Positions 12,440-24,500 of a stretch of 64,000 bases of DNA are shown one piece after another. A model generated the notes under the pieces. The model was not told where the DNA came from, made no database searches, and saw only the letters and a list, made by a program, of their open reading frames with translations. The stretch comes from Escarpia spicata. Its lineage: Eukaryota > Annelida > Polychaeta > Sabellida > Siboglinidae. Position numbers and translations under genes: made by a program. The stretch spans positions 53,440,914 through 53,504,913 of the forward strand of contig OZ023211.1 in the NCBI GenBank assembly GCA_963995525.1. The letters are read 5' to 3'. Numbering within the stretch: position 1 is the first letter of the stretch; every line of letters starts with the position of its first letter.

Positions 12440-12920
12440 ATCCAGGCGCCGTGAGGTGGCTGCCGAACTTCCGGTCGGGCCCTAGTCTCGCTTAACCGAC
12501 TCTCGCCCGGCTGCGTGACTTCGTCGGGAAGAGAGTCTGGTTCTGAAGCCGCCTTTTAAATCTTATCCGCTAGAAGGCAACACCAAGCATGCCTGTCCTG
12601 GTTCATAATAAACACAAACCGTTGCACACATTTTATTTATGTTTATTTTGTGTGTGACATGTTTCAATATAAGTTTACTGTTGAATAGTTTTATAGTATA
12701 GTGTTATCTGATAAAAGTGTATCCTTGTTTAATTTGTTATTTCATAGCCAATCATCGTCTCTACCTGAATATCGGGTAAAGCCCCCTACGGTAACAGGTG
12801 AGGAGCAAAACAATGCTGACACCTCACGGCACCTAGGTAATCGAGGCTAGTCGGGCCCCCGCACTTCTCTTCCCGGCGAAGTCACGCAGCCAGGCGAGAG
12901 TCGGTTAAGCGAGACTATTT
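12440..12920 (+). mobile_element. MITE family A, copy 2
   Basis: A block at about 12484-12536 (CTCGCTTAACCGACTCTCGC onwards) recurs inverted at about 12865-12917 (GGCGAAGTCACGCAGCC ... GTTAAGCGAGACT), giving inverted ends of about 53 bp. A further GCCGTGAGGTG block lies outside the left end and inside the right end, so the structure is rearranged. There is no coding capacity. A second copy lies at 8836-9210. Confidence 0.75.
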
Positions 12921-12948
12921 TAGTGAGGAAAACGTTCTTGAGCAATGA

Positions 12949-15684
12949 CGCCCGGTGTACCGGTCTGGAAGGAGGTTCCGGTCTGAGAGTAAGTTCCAGT
13001 TCCATTTTGTGCATTGCGCATGCGATTGTACATGTCAAAGGTTAGCGCCTACTTTCGGCCCGCAGCTGTACGGTCTGGAAGTAAGTTCCGGTCTAAGAGT
13101 AAGTTCCAGTTCCGTTTTGCGTACACACTGTACTTGTCAAAGATTAGCGCTTATTTTTGACCAGCTTAAACACGGTGTTTGCCGAAAGTATGCGTGACCC
13201 AATTGTATTATAGTTTACTTTAATGACACGGTTACTTTTGTAATTGTTAGTATACATAACAAACCCTCATAATTAGCATAACTTGTAATTATTTGCCAAC
13301 AAATATGTTTTATTTTGATGTCATTGTCTCAGAGCGGCGTTGTGTATCTTATGACTTCGTCACACAGAGCTGCAGTTTTCAGCGCTGTTTATACGCACAG
13401 CGGATTTTTTGGTAAACACAAATGACACATATCTCTGTCAGTTTAATAAGACTTAACTAGATTGTCATCCGGAAAATTAACTCTAGATGGCAGGTGGACA
13501 AGTAAGCCTTTTGGCTTATTAAGATTCCAATACCTTTTATCTACGTGTATCCCGCCATTTTAAGGTATGTGTCGATTTTATTTTTAAACATATTCACGCG
13601 ACTAGCACCAACACAATCAGGAGATACTATGTCCCAATCATTTATAGTCCTTTGTGAGAATGAGAACTTTCTTATATCTAATCGACACTGCTCCTTTACT
13701 AATGTAACTTCATGTCCTCTGTTCCCTCTATCTTTCTTAACTGGGAACAAAATATTTCTATTAATATTTTAAACACTTTTATCTGATCTCCTCTCAATCT
13801 CCTGGTCTTTAGTGTTGTTAAACCACATTTTTAGGCGTATTTCGTAACTAAGATCCCCCAGTTTTGGTTTGCTCTCCTCTGTACTCTTTCTAGCATCGTT
13901 ATATCCTTCCTGTGATATGCCCTCCACGCTTGAATATAATATTCTAAATGAGGCCTAATTATTGTTTTGTACAGTGGTATTATTAGCTCTTTTTCCTTAT
14001 ACGTTATATTTCGCCTAATTAATCCAAGGATTTGATTTCCCTTTGAAGCGGCAATACCCCACTGCTCTGAAACCTTCATATCAGCACTAATTGTTAACCC
14101 TAAGTCCTTTTCTTTTACAGTAACACTTAGTACAGAACCTCCCATTGTATATTGTACATCTTCGTTCCCATGTCCTATGTGGAGGCATTTACATTTCCCA
14201 AAATTGAACAACATTTGCCATTTTTCAGATCATTTTATCAACCTGTCAAGATCATCTTGTTTAATCCTTCTAAACAATGATGTATCATCCGCAAATTTCA
14301 ACACCTTGCTTGTTATATCGTCGTCCAAATCGTTGATATATATTAAGAATAATATAGGTCGTAGTACTGATCCCTGTGGTACCCCACTCAAAACTGATTT
14401 CCAGTTTGAAGCCTCCCATTAACTACAACCTGTTGTCTTCTGTCAATTAGCCATTTTTCTATCCAGTTAATTAAATCATTTAGTTTAAGCAGTAATCTTT
14501 GATGTGGCACTTTGTCGAAAGTTTTCTGAAAATGTAAGTAGATGATATCTACTGGTGATCCTTCGATTGTCTACCCACTTAGTGATATCTTCCAAAATAC
14601 ATAATATATTTGTTAAACATGACCTCGCTTTTAGAAACCCATATTGAGCTGGGTTTAACAAGTTATGTTTTACAAGACAATCCACCATGTGATCTTTAAT
14701 TAGTCTTTCTAATAATTTGCAAATCACTGACGTTAATCTCGCTAGTCTGTAGTTCTCTGAGTTATTTCTGGAACTTTTCTTAAATAACAGTATAATGTTT
14801 GCTTATTTCCATTTTAAAGGAACCACTCCATCTTCTAATGACAAATTGAAAACTGTTGCAAGTGGTATGCTAATTTGTTCTACAATTTCCAATAGTAGTT
14901 TGGGCGGAATCCAATCCACTCCAGGTGATTTATTATCCTTCATAGCCCTAATTTATTTTCTTAGCTACCATTTCCGGGGTTACAATTGACTGTCCTATAT
15001 AGTCTGATTCTGCCCCCTTGAACTTAGCCTTTGGTACTGGCACTGAACTAAAATACTCATACATGTCTTCTGCCATTAATAATTATTATATTTCCAGCAC
15101 TATCTTCTAGAGGACCAATCTTATCCTGAACTTTCGGTTTGCTCCGAACATATGCATAACAACTCTTGCTGTCTTGTTTTATATTACAAACTAATTTTAT
15201 TCGTGGCTTCTCTTCGAATATCTAAGAAAGTTTGGTTTGTATGAAGCTGTAATTGTGTGTGTAATCTAGCAGGCCCATTGGGGGTGGTTCGCAGATTTAT
15301 ATTTTTTTAAATTCGTCGGGTGTGGGGATCCCGTGGGTAACAATTTATATGACACATATCTCTGTCAAGTTGGCATGTACGAAGCACCGTAGGGGACCAA
15401 GTAGGTCAGTGGAGTAACGGTCGTTACAGCAAGTGAAAAATTATTCATTATGTAACTCAGTCACCGGGAGCGTCGAACAAGGGTCAACGGTGTTCGGTCA
15501 TCTGAGGTCACGTTGCTCACCGCGATGTAACTCAGTCGCCACATACTTCTTGCACGGGGTCAAAGTTGATCGGTCAGCGGGTCGCATTTTATGTACTGCG
15601 CTTGCGCGAGCATGGACAATACGCTAAACAGATCCGGAACTTACTCTCAGACCGGAACCTCCTTCCAGACCGGTACACCGGCTT
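12949..15684. mobile_element. DNA element with about 45-bp terminal inverted repeats
   Basis: CGGTGTACCGGTCTGGAAGG at the left end continues into GAGGTTCCGGTCTGAGAGT, and the same sequence occurs inverted at 15645-15684. Next to the left end, about 108 bp containing the GGTCTGGAAGTAAGTTCCGG-type block is directly duplicated (about 12963-13070 and 13070-13180). The interior has no transposase. It is split by a CR1-like LINE at 13441-15348, so without the insert the element is about 0.8 kb and non-autonomous. The superfamily is undetermined. Confidence 0.7.
13441..15348 (-). mobile_element. CR1-like LINE, copy 1, with flanking duplication
   Basis: Read on the minus strand it gives the same reverse transcriptase as the copy at 21905-24055, but with many frame breaks. 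Legible parts are LLERLIKDHMVDCLVKHNLL, LFNFGKCKCLHIGHGN, RPHLEYYIQAW and LDIRKFSFSQRTINDW. Its 3' end is at low coordinates (the GGATGACAATCTAGTTAAGT type on the minus strand). The sequence ATGACACATATCTCTGTCA occurs at 13422-13440 and again at 15349-15367, a 19-bp direct repeat that fits a target-site duplication. Confidence 0.8.
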
Positions 15685-15689
15685 TTCCA

Positions 15690-17120
15690 AGCACGTCTGT
15701 CTGCTAGATGGCGCCATGTGTATCGTGTAACGTACACGAATAAAAAACAACATTTCATTTTTATACATCTAGTAAATACATCATCATGGAAACTACTACC
15801 ATAGTAATCTATTCACTAGAATTTATTGCTATCAATGTCTGTAAATAACGTAAACTAGTTCGTAATTAACGACAAATAAATGTCGCAAAAATGTTTAAAG
15901 CCGATCCCAATGGCGGCAATTAGGGTGCTGGGGTTTCTCTAAGCCGTTGTTTACGTTTCATAAGTTAACGATTTTAACCGTTTTGTGCGGCACTAACGAG
16001 TCGAGACATTGCCCGCTGTATGCTGGACGATTGGGTAAAAACAATTTATAGGTGTGTTTTCATCTAACGAATTTTGATTTGAAAGTGCAAGACAGTGAGT
16101 GGGCGCCTACCACTGCTTGCGTACAAGAATTCACACTGATCTAGCGGGAATTTGATCCTGCCGTCGTTTCTGTGAACCGTGTAACGTGTTTCACCCCTGG
16201 CGCTATTTCGCACATACTAGAACTATTTGAGCTAACAAATATCACGTGTATTCACATTGTACCGATACATGCGGCCCACATTTCTTCTAACTAAAAATGT
16301 AACATTTTGACGTGGAACTGTGGGTTACCGAACTGTGCGTTATCGACTAGTGTTAAGGTAAAATAAGCATGCGCGGTATCTAATCTGTGTAGTAAAAATG
16401 TTTGTTCAGATTATCTTGCTTTAGTATGATTTCCAGATGGCTAAATGAAAGTGATATCAATATCAGTGGGATTCGAAACGCCTGAGCCAAACCTCACAAT
16501 TATTACTTATCGGGAATGGAACTATGCAGTGACATGAGAACATTGCTCTATGACTGTGCAAAGGAGTGTTTTATCAATTTCCACTGTTCACACCCCAAAC
16601 GTCACATTAGTAGTCGTGATCGGCTTCTTTGATGCACCCATAGGTATACAACAACTACAGAGGTATCTTCACAATCAGATCAACTACGTTGTTACTTTCG
16701 AATTTGGCAGATTTTGTTCGCTCATTCTTCTCACTACATGAATGTTGAACTGAACACATTTTTGTCGCTTCTAAACATAATAACCACACTTTGGTTTACA
16801 AATGGCATGGTGCCATTTTATAAAGATAATGCAATATAAAGCAGAGGAAATTATCGACTCCACAAAAAAATCTTCGCCAATATACTAGATGTGAACGTGT
16901 CAGCCAATAACTATAGTCATTTGTTACACTATCATGCTTTTATATCAGCTATGGTCCAAAACATGGCACACAGTTCATTACATACATTGCATTTATAAAT
17001 AACATAGATATAAACTTAGCAAAGATGGTTAACATAAAAAAGTCATGTTTTGTGATGTGAAAATGTTAAAGTGTATGTGTGCTAATAATCAGTTTAGGTA
17101 ATTGTGTACTATATGTGTAC
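15690..17120. other. Non-genic DNA upstream of LINE relic
   Basis: No exon or known repeat could be assigned. The open frame at 16550-16741 has no motif. Regulatory sequence for APLF (start 18558) could lie here but nothing specific is visible. Confidence 0.35.
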
Positions 17121-17124
17121 ATCA

Positions 17125-18190
17125 GTCACTCACTCATGTCGGCCACTGGGGTCGAACATTAGTGGCTTCAATCATCCGTCTCCAGATCCCTCTGTCTGCC
17201 ATTGCCGTCTTCAGTTCCTCTGTCTCTAGACCCACGTCTTCCTTTAAGTAGTCAATGTAAGTTCCTGCTGGTCTTCCTGCCTTGGTTCTTTCATGTGTTG
17301 GTTGCCATAAGATGAGCTTAGATGCCATTTCATCCTTATGTCTGTAGCAGTGTCCGGCAAATCTCGTTCGTCTTCTTATATGCTATGTTTGTCAAATGCT
17401 GTTGTCAATGAATGTTAAATGAGGCTTGAAGCATTCTTGTATAGCATCCGTCTAGTTGTTTGTGAAGTCCTTTCGTCATTGTCCGTGTTTCGCATCCATA
17501 GAGTGGCAAAGACTCTACTGTTGCAATAAACAATCACAGCTTGATTTTGCGTTGGAGTGTAGATTTCCATATTAGGTTTAGTTGCTTGAGTGCTCTCCAC
17601 ACCATTGCCTTCCAGGTTTTAATATCTTTGTCTGTTGTGCAGACCAAGGAGCCAAGGTATTTGTAGTCTTCAACCTTCTCTAAAATGGTTCCTTCCCTGG
17701 CAATGATGCTGGTGTTTCCTATTTCGTTGAATGCGATATATTTGATTTTTCCAGGATTGATCTTTAAACCAATCCTTGCACATGATGTTTCCACTCATGT
17801 TAGAAGCTCCTGTGCCTGATTGATCACATCTGATAGCAACGCAATATCATTGGCAAATTTGAAATCGGTGATCACCTCAGGTTTAACACGTTTACTTTCC
17901 TTATTGTTATCTGGAATCCAAGGTTCTCTTCCATCGATAGCTCGCCGCAGTGCATAGTCAAGGACTTTCACGAAGAGGTATGGTGCTAGCATGTCACACT
18001 CCCGCCATAATATCCGAATGTTAAGTTTCTCCATCCGGTGATTGTACTTTGACATTTGTGTTTCTCTACATGTTGGAAATAGCTGTTACTAGTTGCTTGG
18101 GGACACCATAGCCCCAGGAATGTTCATCATCTTGCCACGATGAACCATATCAAATGCTTTTCGGAAGTCTACGGATGTCATAATTGCAAT
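17125..18190 (-). mobile_element. RTE-like LINE relic (antisense)
   Basis: On the minus strand, from high to low coordinates, the reading is DFRKAFDMVHRGKMMNI, LAPYLFVKVLDYALRRAIDG, then FKFANDIALLSDVINQAQEL, where the catalytic xxDD box reads ANDI, a Asp-to-Asn change. It continues ARIGLKINPGKIKYIAFN, EDYKYLGSLV, and a C-terminal tail with MASKLILWQPTHER. At least four frame changes separate these parts. The copy is 5'-truncated and dead. Confidence 0.75.
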
Positions 18191-18557
18191 AACCAATAAA
18201 CCATGATACTATGAACATAGGTAGAAATGTTATTCAAAACTCAATCTTATTAATCTGTGTTTTTATCGGGGGCAAATATTGTCAAATAATTGTGAATGCA
18301 AAAAATCAGCTTCAGTTGATGCGAATAAGAATAGCATATTTTCACAACAAATGGAGTGGAGTAATTGTATTTTGAACCATGGCAAATATGTACCATGAAT
18401 GAAATGGTTATGAAGAATCATACAGATTCATGAAAACTTATAATATTATTTAGCAGTTCAAAACTATGAACAATCTTTTTGTCGATTATATACAGCCTGC
18501 GAACATTGTTGTTGATCTCGCAGATTGAACAGTGCCAACAGAGGGAGTGGTTGAAGA

Positions 18558-21500
18558 ATGTCTGGAATTGAGTTGCGTCCTGTTGGTGGGGGAGATGCAG
18601 TCCCAGTGCCTGAGGCGAAAACAACCATTGGAAGAGGGCCCTTTTTACAGGTAACTCAAAGCATTGCAAACCCAACCATCAAGACACTACTTTTCATGAA
18701 GGTGAATCATAGAAATACAAGTGACTACAGTACAGCCTAGTTTTTGTTTATAATGTTAAACTAAGGGTGCATGTGGTATGGAAACATGTAACATCTTTAT
18801 CAAAAGGTTTTACAGAACAGAAATAGTGATTCTTTTTAGTTTGTATAATGTACATATATGCATGTATTTTTTGCACATGCGCTCATGTATGTATGTATGA
18901 ATGTGTTTTGTGTTTGTTGAAATCATATGTAGTTTCAGTGAGTCTTGACAGTTGGTTTTAACCATCACCTAGGTGACAGACAAGCGTGTTTCACGCAGCC
19001 ATGCTACACTCGAGGTTGATGAAGACGGTACATTGGTGCTTACCCCGGTAAGCCTTGCCTCTAATTTTTTATTTTAATAACAATTTTGCCCCTTACCATT
19101 GACTGGCAACAGGATGCATCAACATTACTTCCAGTGATCCACTTTATTCATGTCTATCTTTGTTGTTATTTATACAATAATTTTATAAACAGCATTGATC
19201 ACTTATATGCTGTCAAGTCAACTAAACTTTCGTTATATTATTATTTGCTCTCTTGCACGATACTCTGTGATACAAACTGTTTATATCGAGAACAGTTTAT
19301 TGAGTAGTATTGAACTGAACTGGTTGACCAAATGACCAGCTCACCTTTTAGAGCTGAAACAGATGTCCATGATCCTTATGTGCATGTGTTTTGCTACATC
19401 GGCCTTACGTATACTGTTACAAATTGATACTACAGTGCTCAGTGGTGCGTTGTGCTGTATATCTCCCCTGTGTGTTTGCGTGTAGATCCACACCAACCCC
19501 TGCTTCCTTCGAGTCAAGGGAAGCAAGGAGCAGGTGATTCTGCCTCGGGATAAACCTCGACTCTTGAAGCACGGAGACGTTCTTGGTCTGCTGCCTGACC
19601 AGCTGTTCTACAAAATTTTTTACAAAGATCACAAAAGCGATAGCGAGTGAGTTTTTGTTTGTTCTCGTATACATTTTTCTCTGGTGCGACGTTATAAAAC
19701 AGTTGTGGAAGTTGTACTATTGCTTGCTAGAGAAACAAAGATACTGTAAAACCTGTGCAGAAGTTATAAAATAATTATTAAATTATTGTGCAGAAGTTAT
19801 GAAAATTATTATAAAGTAATTATTTAACTTTTGCACATATTTTATAGTATCTTATTCTTTCTGACAATCAACAATAAAACTGCCTGATATTACAGAATGA
19901 ACTATTTATTCTGTAAAATCTATGAACATGAACCTTGCTTGAAAGAAAAGCAGCCTACCGAGGACTCCACTTAACGTTCATTGTATGCATCCTAAATGAG
20001 GCTGACAGCTATTTCCTGTAGGTAGCATATTTGTGAAATTTTTGAAATTATTTAAACATGCTCGGCACACAATGTTGTGTCCTGCAGGGCATTTATGATT
20101 TATAACCAGATATGTCCGATTACAGCTGAACAGGTTGGTTAGGTACATCAAAACAAGGTCGTTGACTACAAAATGACACATGTGATGACAACGGAACTAA
20201 TTATTACATCATAACGTGTTAAGTGCCCAAACTATTGATAATGGAAGCACTGTTCCTCATTGGTTTTAAGTAAGCTTTTTGAAGAATTTCCTTGGAATTA
20301 ACAATTCAGACAGTTGCATGGGTGGAAGCAGCTGACATGGAGTTACACATTTTGTTTTCTGTTTCAGGGAAAATGCAGACCAGTCAGCAAAGTCAGGCAA
20401 GTAGTCATTCTGTATTGTTGAATCAATGCAAAAATTAATAACTTACACAAATGACATAAATAAAGTCACATAATAGAATTGAAACATGTTCAATTTTACT
20501 TGTATTGATTGAGATTTCCACACTATAAAAAATTCTGTAACTGTAAATTTCACTGATCTTAGAAGCACTGTCAAGACTTGACAACGAAAACACAAGTTAT
20601 TTTATCCACCCTGTCTAAATCCAAGCACAACGACCAACATTTACTACTGAAGAAATGATGAGTGATAACTGTACCACAACAAATATTATCAAGAAAATTC
20701 TCCAAGTCCAAAAGAAAATTACCTGTGAGAATAATTAACGAAAATCTGTCCTGCTTATCCTAATGTTTGAGAGCATGTAACCACAAACACAAGTATTATT
20801 GTGAAAGGCCTCACTAATAAAAGGGAATGGCAACTGACAACGGAGACTGGTGTTGTAGAAGAGACAGGGGGAGAGGAGCTGGAAGATCCCACACAGAACG
20901 GAGACAGCGACGGCGAGAATTCAGCTGAAGAATCCAAGGTTGGCCGTGTTATTTATTGAATCTTGAATGCATGTGATTAGGAAGAGATGGTCTTTCACGT
21001 TGGTAGAATCCACCTGGTAGTTAAACAGTCAAATGCCTTCTTTCAAGTACAGTGCAGATATGTTGTCCGTCCGTTCGTTCATTCATTTTGGATTGGTGGG
21101 TGGATGGATGGACTACTTTCTGATTCCTTTCAAAAACCAAATGCAGTGCATGTATGAAAATGTTCAGTAATAAAAGTGCATGTATGCTTTTTGTTTGTTC
21201 GTTCGTTGTTCATTGTAGGTGTGTGTGTGTGTGTGTGTATATGTATGTGTGTGGGTGCGTGTGTGTGTGTGTGGATAGAGGAAGAAGGGAGGGAAGGAAG
21301 GAGAGATAGAAGGACGGGAAGAAGGAAAGTAAAGAAAGGAAGAAGGGTATGGAGGGGGAAGGAAGGAGGTAGATGGGGGGATGAGTAATGGATACTCTTT
21401 CAGATGTAGATAGTTAAAGCATATTGTGATGCCACTGCCTGTGTCGTGGTTGGGCGGGCGGACACACATGTTAATTTTAGCGTAGATGATTAAAACACAT

Positions 21501-24500
21501 ACTATGATCCAACTACAGAAAGCAAGGAAGCTGCCTGGGTGGATGGCCGGATCGGCGAAGAAGACACCTAAGAAGGGTAGAGCAGTGAAAGCATCTTCAC
21601 CCCAGCAAACTACCCCGAGGAGACCACAACGAGGTACTTGGGGTATTAGTTGCTCTGTTTGTACAGCAGACTCTTGCTATAAGGAGCCTGTTGGAACAAA
21701 TGCTTCCTTGTGTCCAGTATTCCCTATATCCGTGGTGCACAGCCCAGTGCAAGTTCTTACAGCGACATGGCAACAAGACATAAATTGGGCCATGGTTGTA
21801 GCTGTCAATCTAAATATTTGTCACACTAAGCATATATACATAGGTGTTTCGTTTGTGTAAATGTCTATGCTAATGTCATGGTGCCGCATAGTGGTATTTT
21901 CTGAAGCCCAATCTAAAGGACAATGGATAGAATCCAGGTGTTAATCCACACCACTGACTGGATACGGGTAACATTCTTAAAGAGTGAAATTGAATGCATC
22001 ATCGTCAAATTTGTTCCCTTAAAAAAGCACGGGAAATGGTCCAAAAAGAAACACTTATCGAAAGAAGCCATTAGAAAAATTAAGTATAAACAAATGATGT
22101 GGAAGTCATATAGACGTACTGGAAATGACGAAGACTAAAACATTTATAAAGAAGCACTAAACCAAGCTACAGCTGAAATTAGAAATTCAAAGAGAAGCTA
22201 TGAACATAAATTAGCTTGTAATATAAAACATGACAGCAAGAGTTTTTATGCGTATGTTCGAAGCAAACAGAAAGTTCAGGATAAGGTCGGTCCTCTAGAA
22301 GATAGTGCTGGAAATATAATATCAGAAGGATTCTTAATGGCAGAAGACCTGAATGAGTATTTTAGTTCAGTGTTTACCAGAGAAGACACTAGTTCACTGC
22401 CAGTACCAGAGGCTAAGTTTAAGGGGGCAGAATCAGACTATTTAAGACAGTTAATTGTAACCCCAGAAATGGTAGCTAAGAAAATTAGGGCTATGAAGGA
22501 TAATAAATCACCTGGAGTGGATGGTATTTCACCCAAACTACTATTGGAAATTGTAGAACAAATTAGCATACTCCTTGCAACAGTTTTCAGCTTGTCATTA
22601 GAAGAGGGAGTGGTTCCTTTAGAATGGAAAGAAGCAAACGTTATACTGTTATTTAAAAAAGGTTCGAGAAACAAGTCAGATAATTATAGACCAGTTAGTT
22701 TAACATTGGTGATTTGTAAATTATTAGAAAGACTAATTAAAGATCACAATGTGGATTTTCTTGTTAAACATAACTTGATAAACCCATCTCAACATGGGTT
22801 TCTAAAAGCGAGGTCATGCTTAACAAATATGTTATGTTTTTGGAAGATATCACTAAGTGGGTAGATGATGGATCACCAGTAGATATCATCTACTTAGATT
22901 TTCAAAAAGCTTTCGACAAAGTGCCACATCAAAGATTACTGTTTAAACTAAAGGCCCATGGCATAGGAAATGGTATAATTAACTGGATAGAAAAATGGCT
23001 GATTGACAGAAGACAACAGGTAGTTGTTGAAGGGGAGGCTTCAAACTGGAAATCAGTTTTGAGTGGGGTTCCACAGGGATCAGTACTGGGACCTATATTA
23101 TTCTTAATATATATAAACGATTTGGACGATGATATAGCTAGCAAGGTGTTGACATTTGCAGATGATACAAAAGTGTTTAGAAGGATTAAAAGTGATGAAG
23201 ATAGACAGCATTTACAAGATGATCTTGACAGGTTAATCAAATGGTCTGAAAAGTGGCAAATGTTGTTCAATTTTGGGAAATGTAAATGCCTTCACACAGG
23301 ACATGGGAACGAATATGTAGAATATACAATGGGGGGAACTGTACTAAGTACTACTGTAAAAGAAAAAGACTTAGGGCTGACAATTAGTGCTGACATGAAG
23401 GTTTCAGAGCAGTGTGGAATTGCAGCTTCAAAAGGAAATCAAATCCTTAGATTGATTAGACGAAATATAGCATATAAAGAAAAAGAACTAATAATACCGC
23501 TGTACAAAACAATAGTTAGGCCTCATTTAGAATATTGTATACAAGCTTGGAGGCCATACCGCAAGGAGGACATAGATATGCTAGAAAGAGTACAGAGGAG
23601 AGCGACTAAAATGATACCAAAACTGAGGGATCTTAGTTATGAAAAACACCTAAAAGAATGTGGTTTAACAACACTAGGGACCAGGAGATTGAGAGGAGAT
23701 CAGATAGAAGTGTTTAAAATATTGAATGGTTATGAAAATATTGATAAAAATAAGTTTTTTTCAATTAAGAAAGACTAGAGGACATGAAGTTACATTAGTA
23801 AAGGAGCAGTGTAGATTAGACATCAGAAAGTTCTCATTTTCACAAAGGACTGTGAATAAATGGAACAGATTAGCTAATGATTGTGTGGGTGCTAGTAGTG
23901 TGAATATGTTTAAAAATAAAATCGACACATACCTCAGAAGGGCTGGATATATGTAGATAAAAGGGTTGGACTCTCGATAAGTCAAAGGTCTTCCTTGTCC
24001 ACCTGCCATCTAGAGTTAATTCTCTGGATGGCAATCTTGTTAAATCTTGTTAAACATGGAGACAACAGATTTGTTGTAGCTTCAAATAGCAGCTGAAGCA
24101 TTTGAAGCATGGTACTTGAGCTAATAGTAGTCTAACCGCTGTTTTATTTTACATCTTTGCTGTATTGTTTTTTGGTGCAGTTATGTGAACTAAAGAGTTT
24201 TTTTAATTCTCTTGGTTACGGCTCAATATGTAATGTGTCCGCCGATAAGACGGAGAGGTCTTATGTAAGTTCTCCCTTTGATGTCACAACATCCAGTACA
24301 AATACTCTGGGTAACCATATTCTGCATCTATGTTAAAGTAGCGTCATCCGGAGGATGGGCACCTGAGCTAGTTAAAATAATGGCTTTTGATGTCTCTAGC
24401 TGCAGCTGTCAGTGCCAAGAAGAAAACCAGGGATGAGTTCTCGGACGACGATGAAGATTACGAAGAGGTTGTTGCGAAGAAGCCACGCGGAAGGGGCAAG

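Noticed and set aside
18958..18975. Exon 2 of APLF starting at an upstream AG
   Set aside because: Only ACCTAG|GTGACAGAC keeps the phase and gives VTDKRVSRSH, which matches the family.
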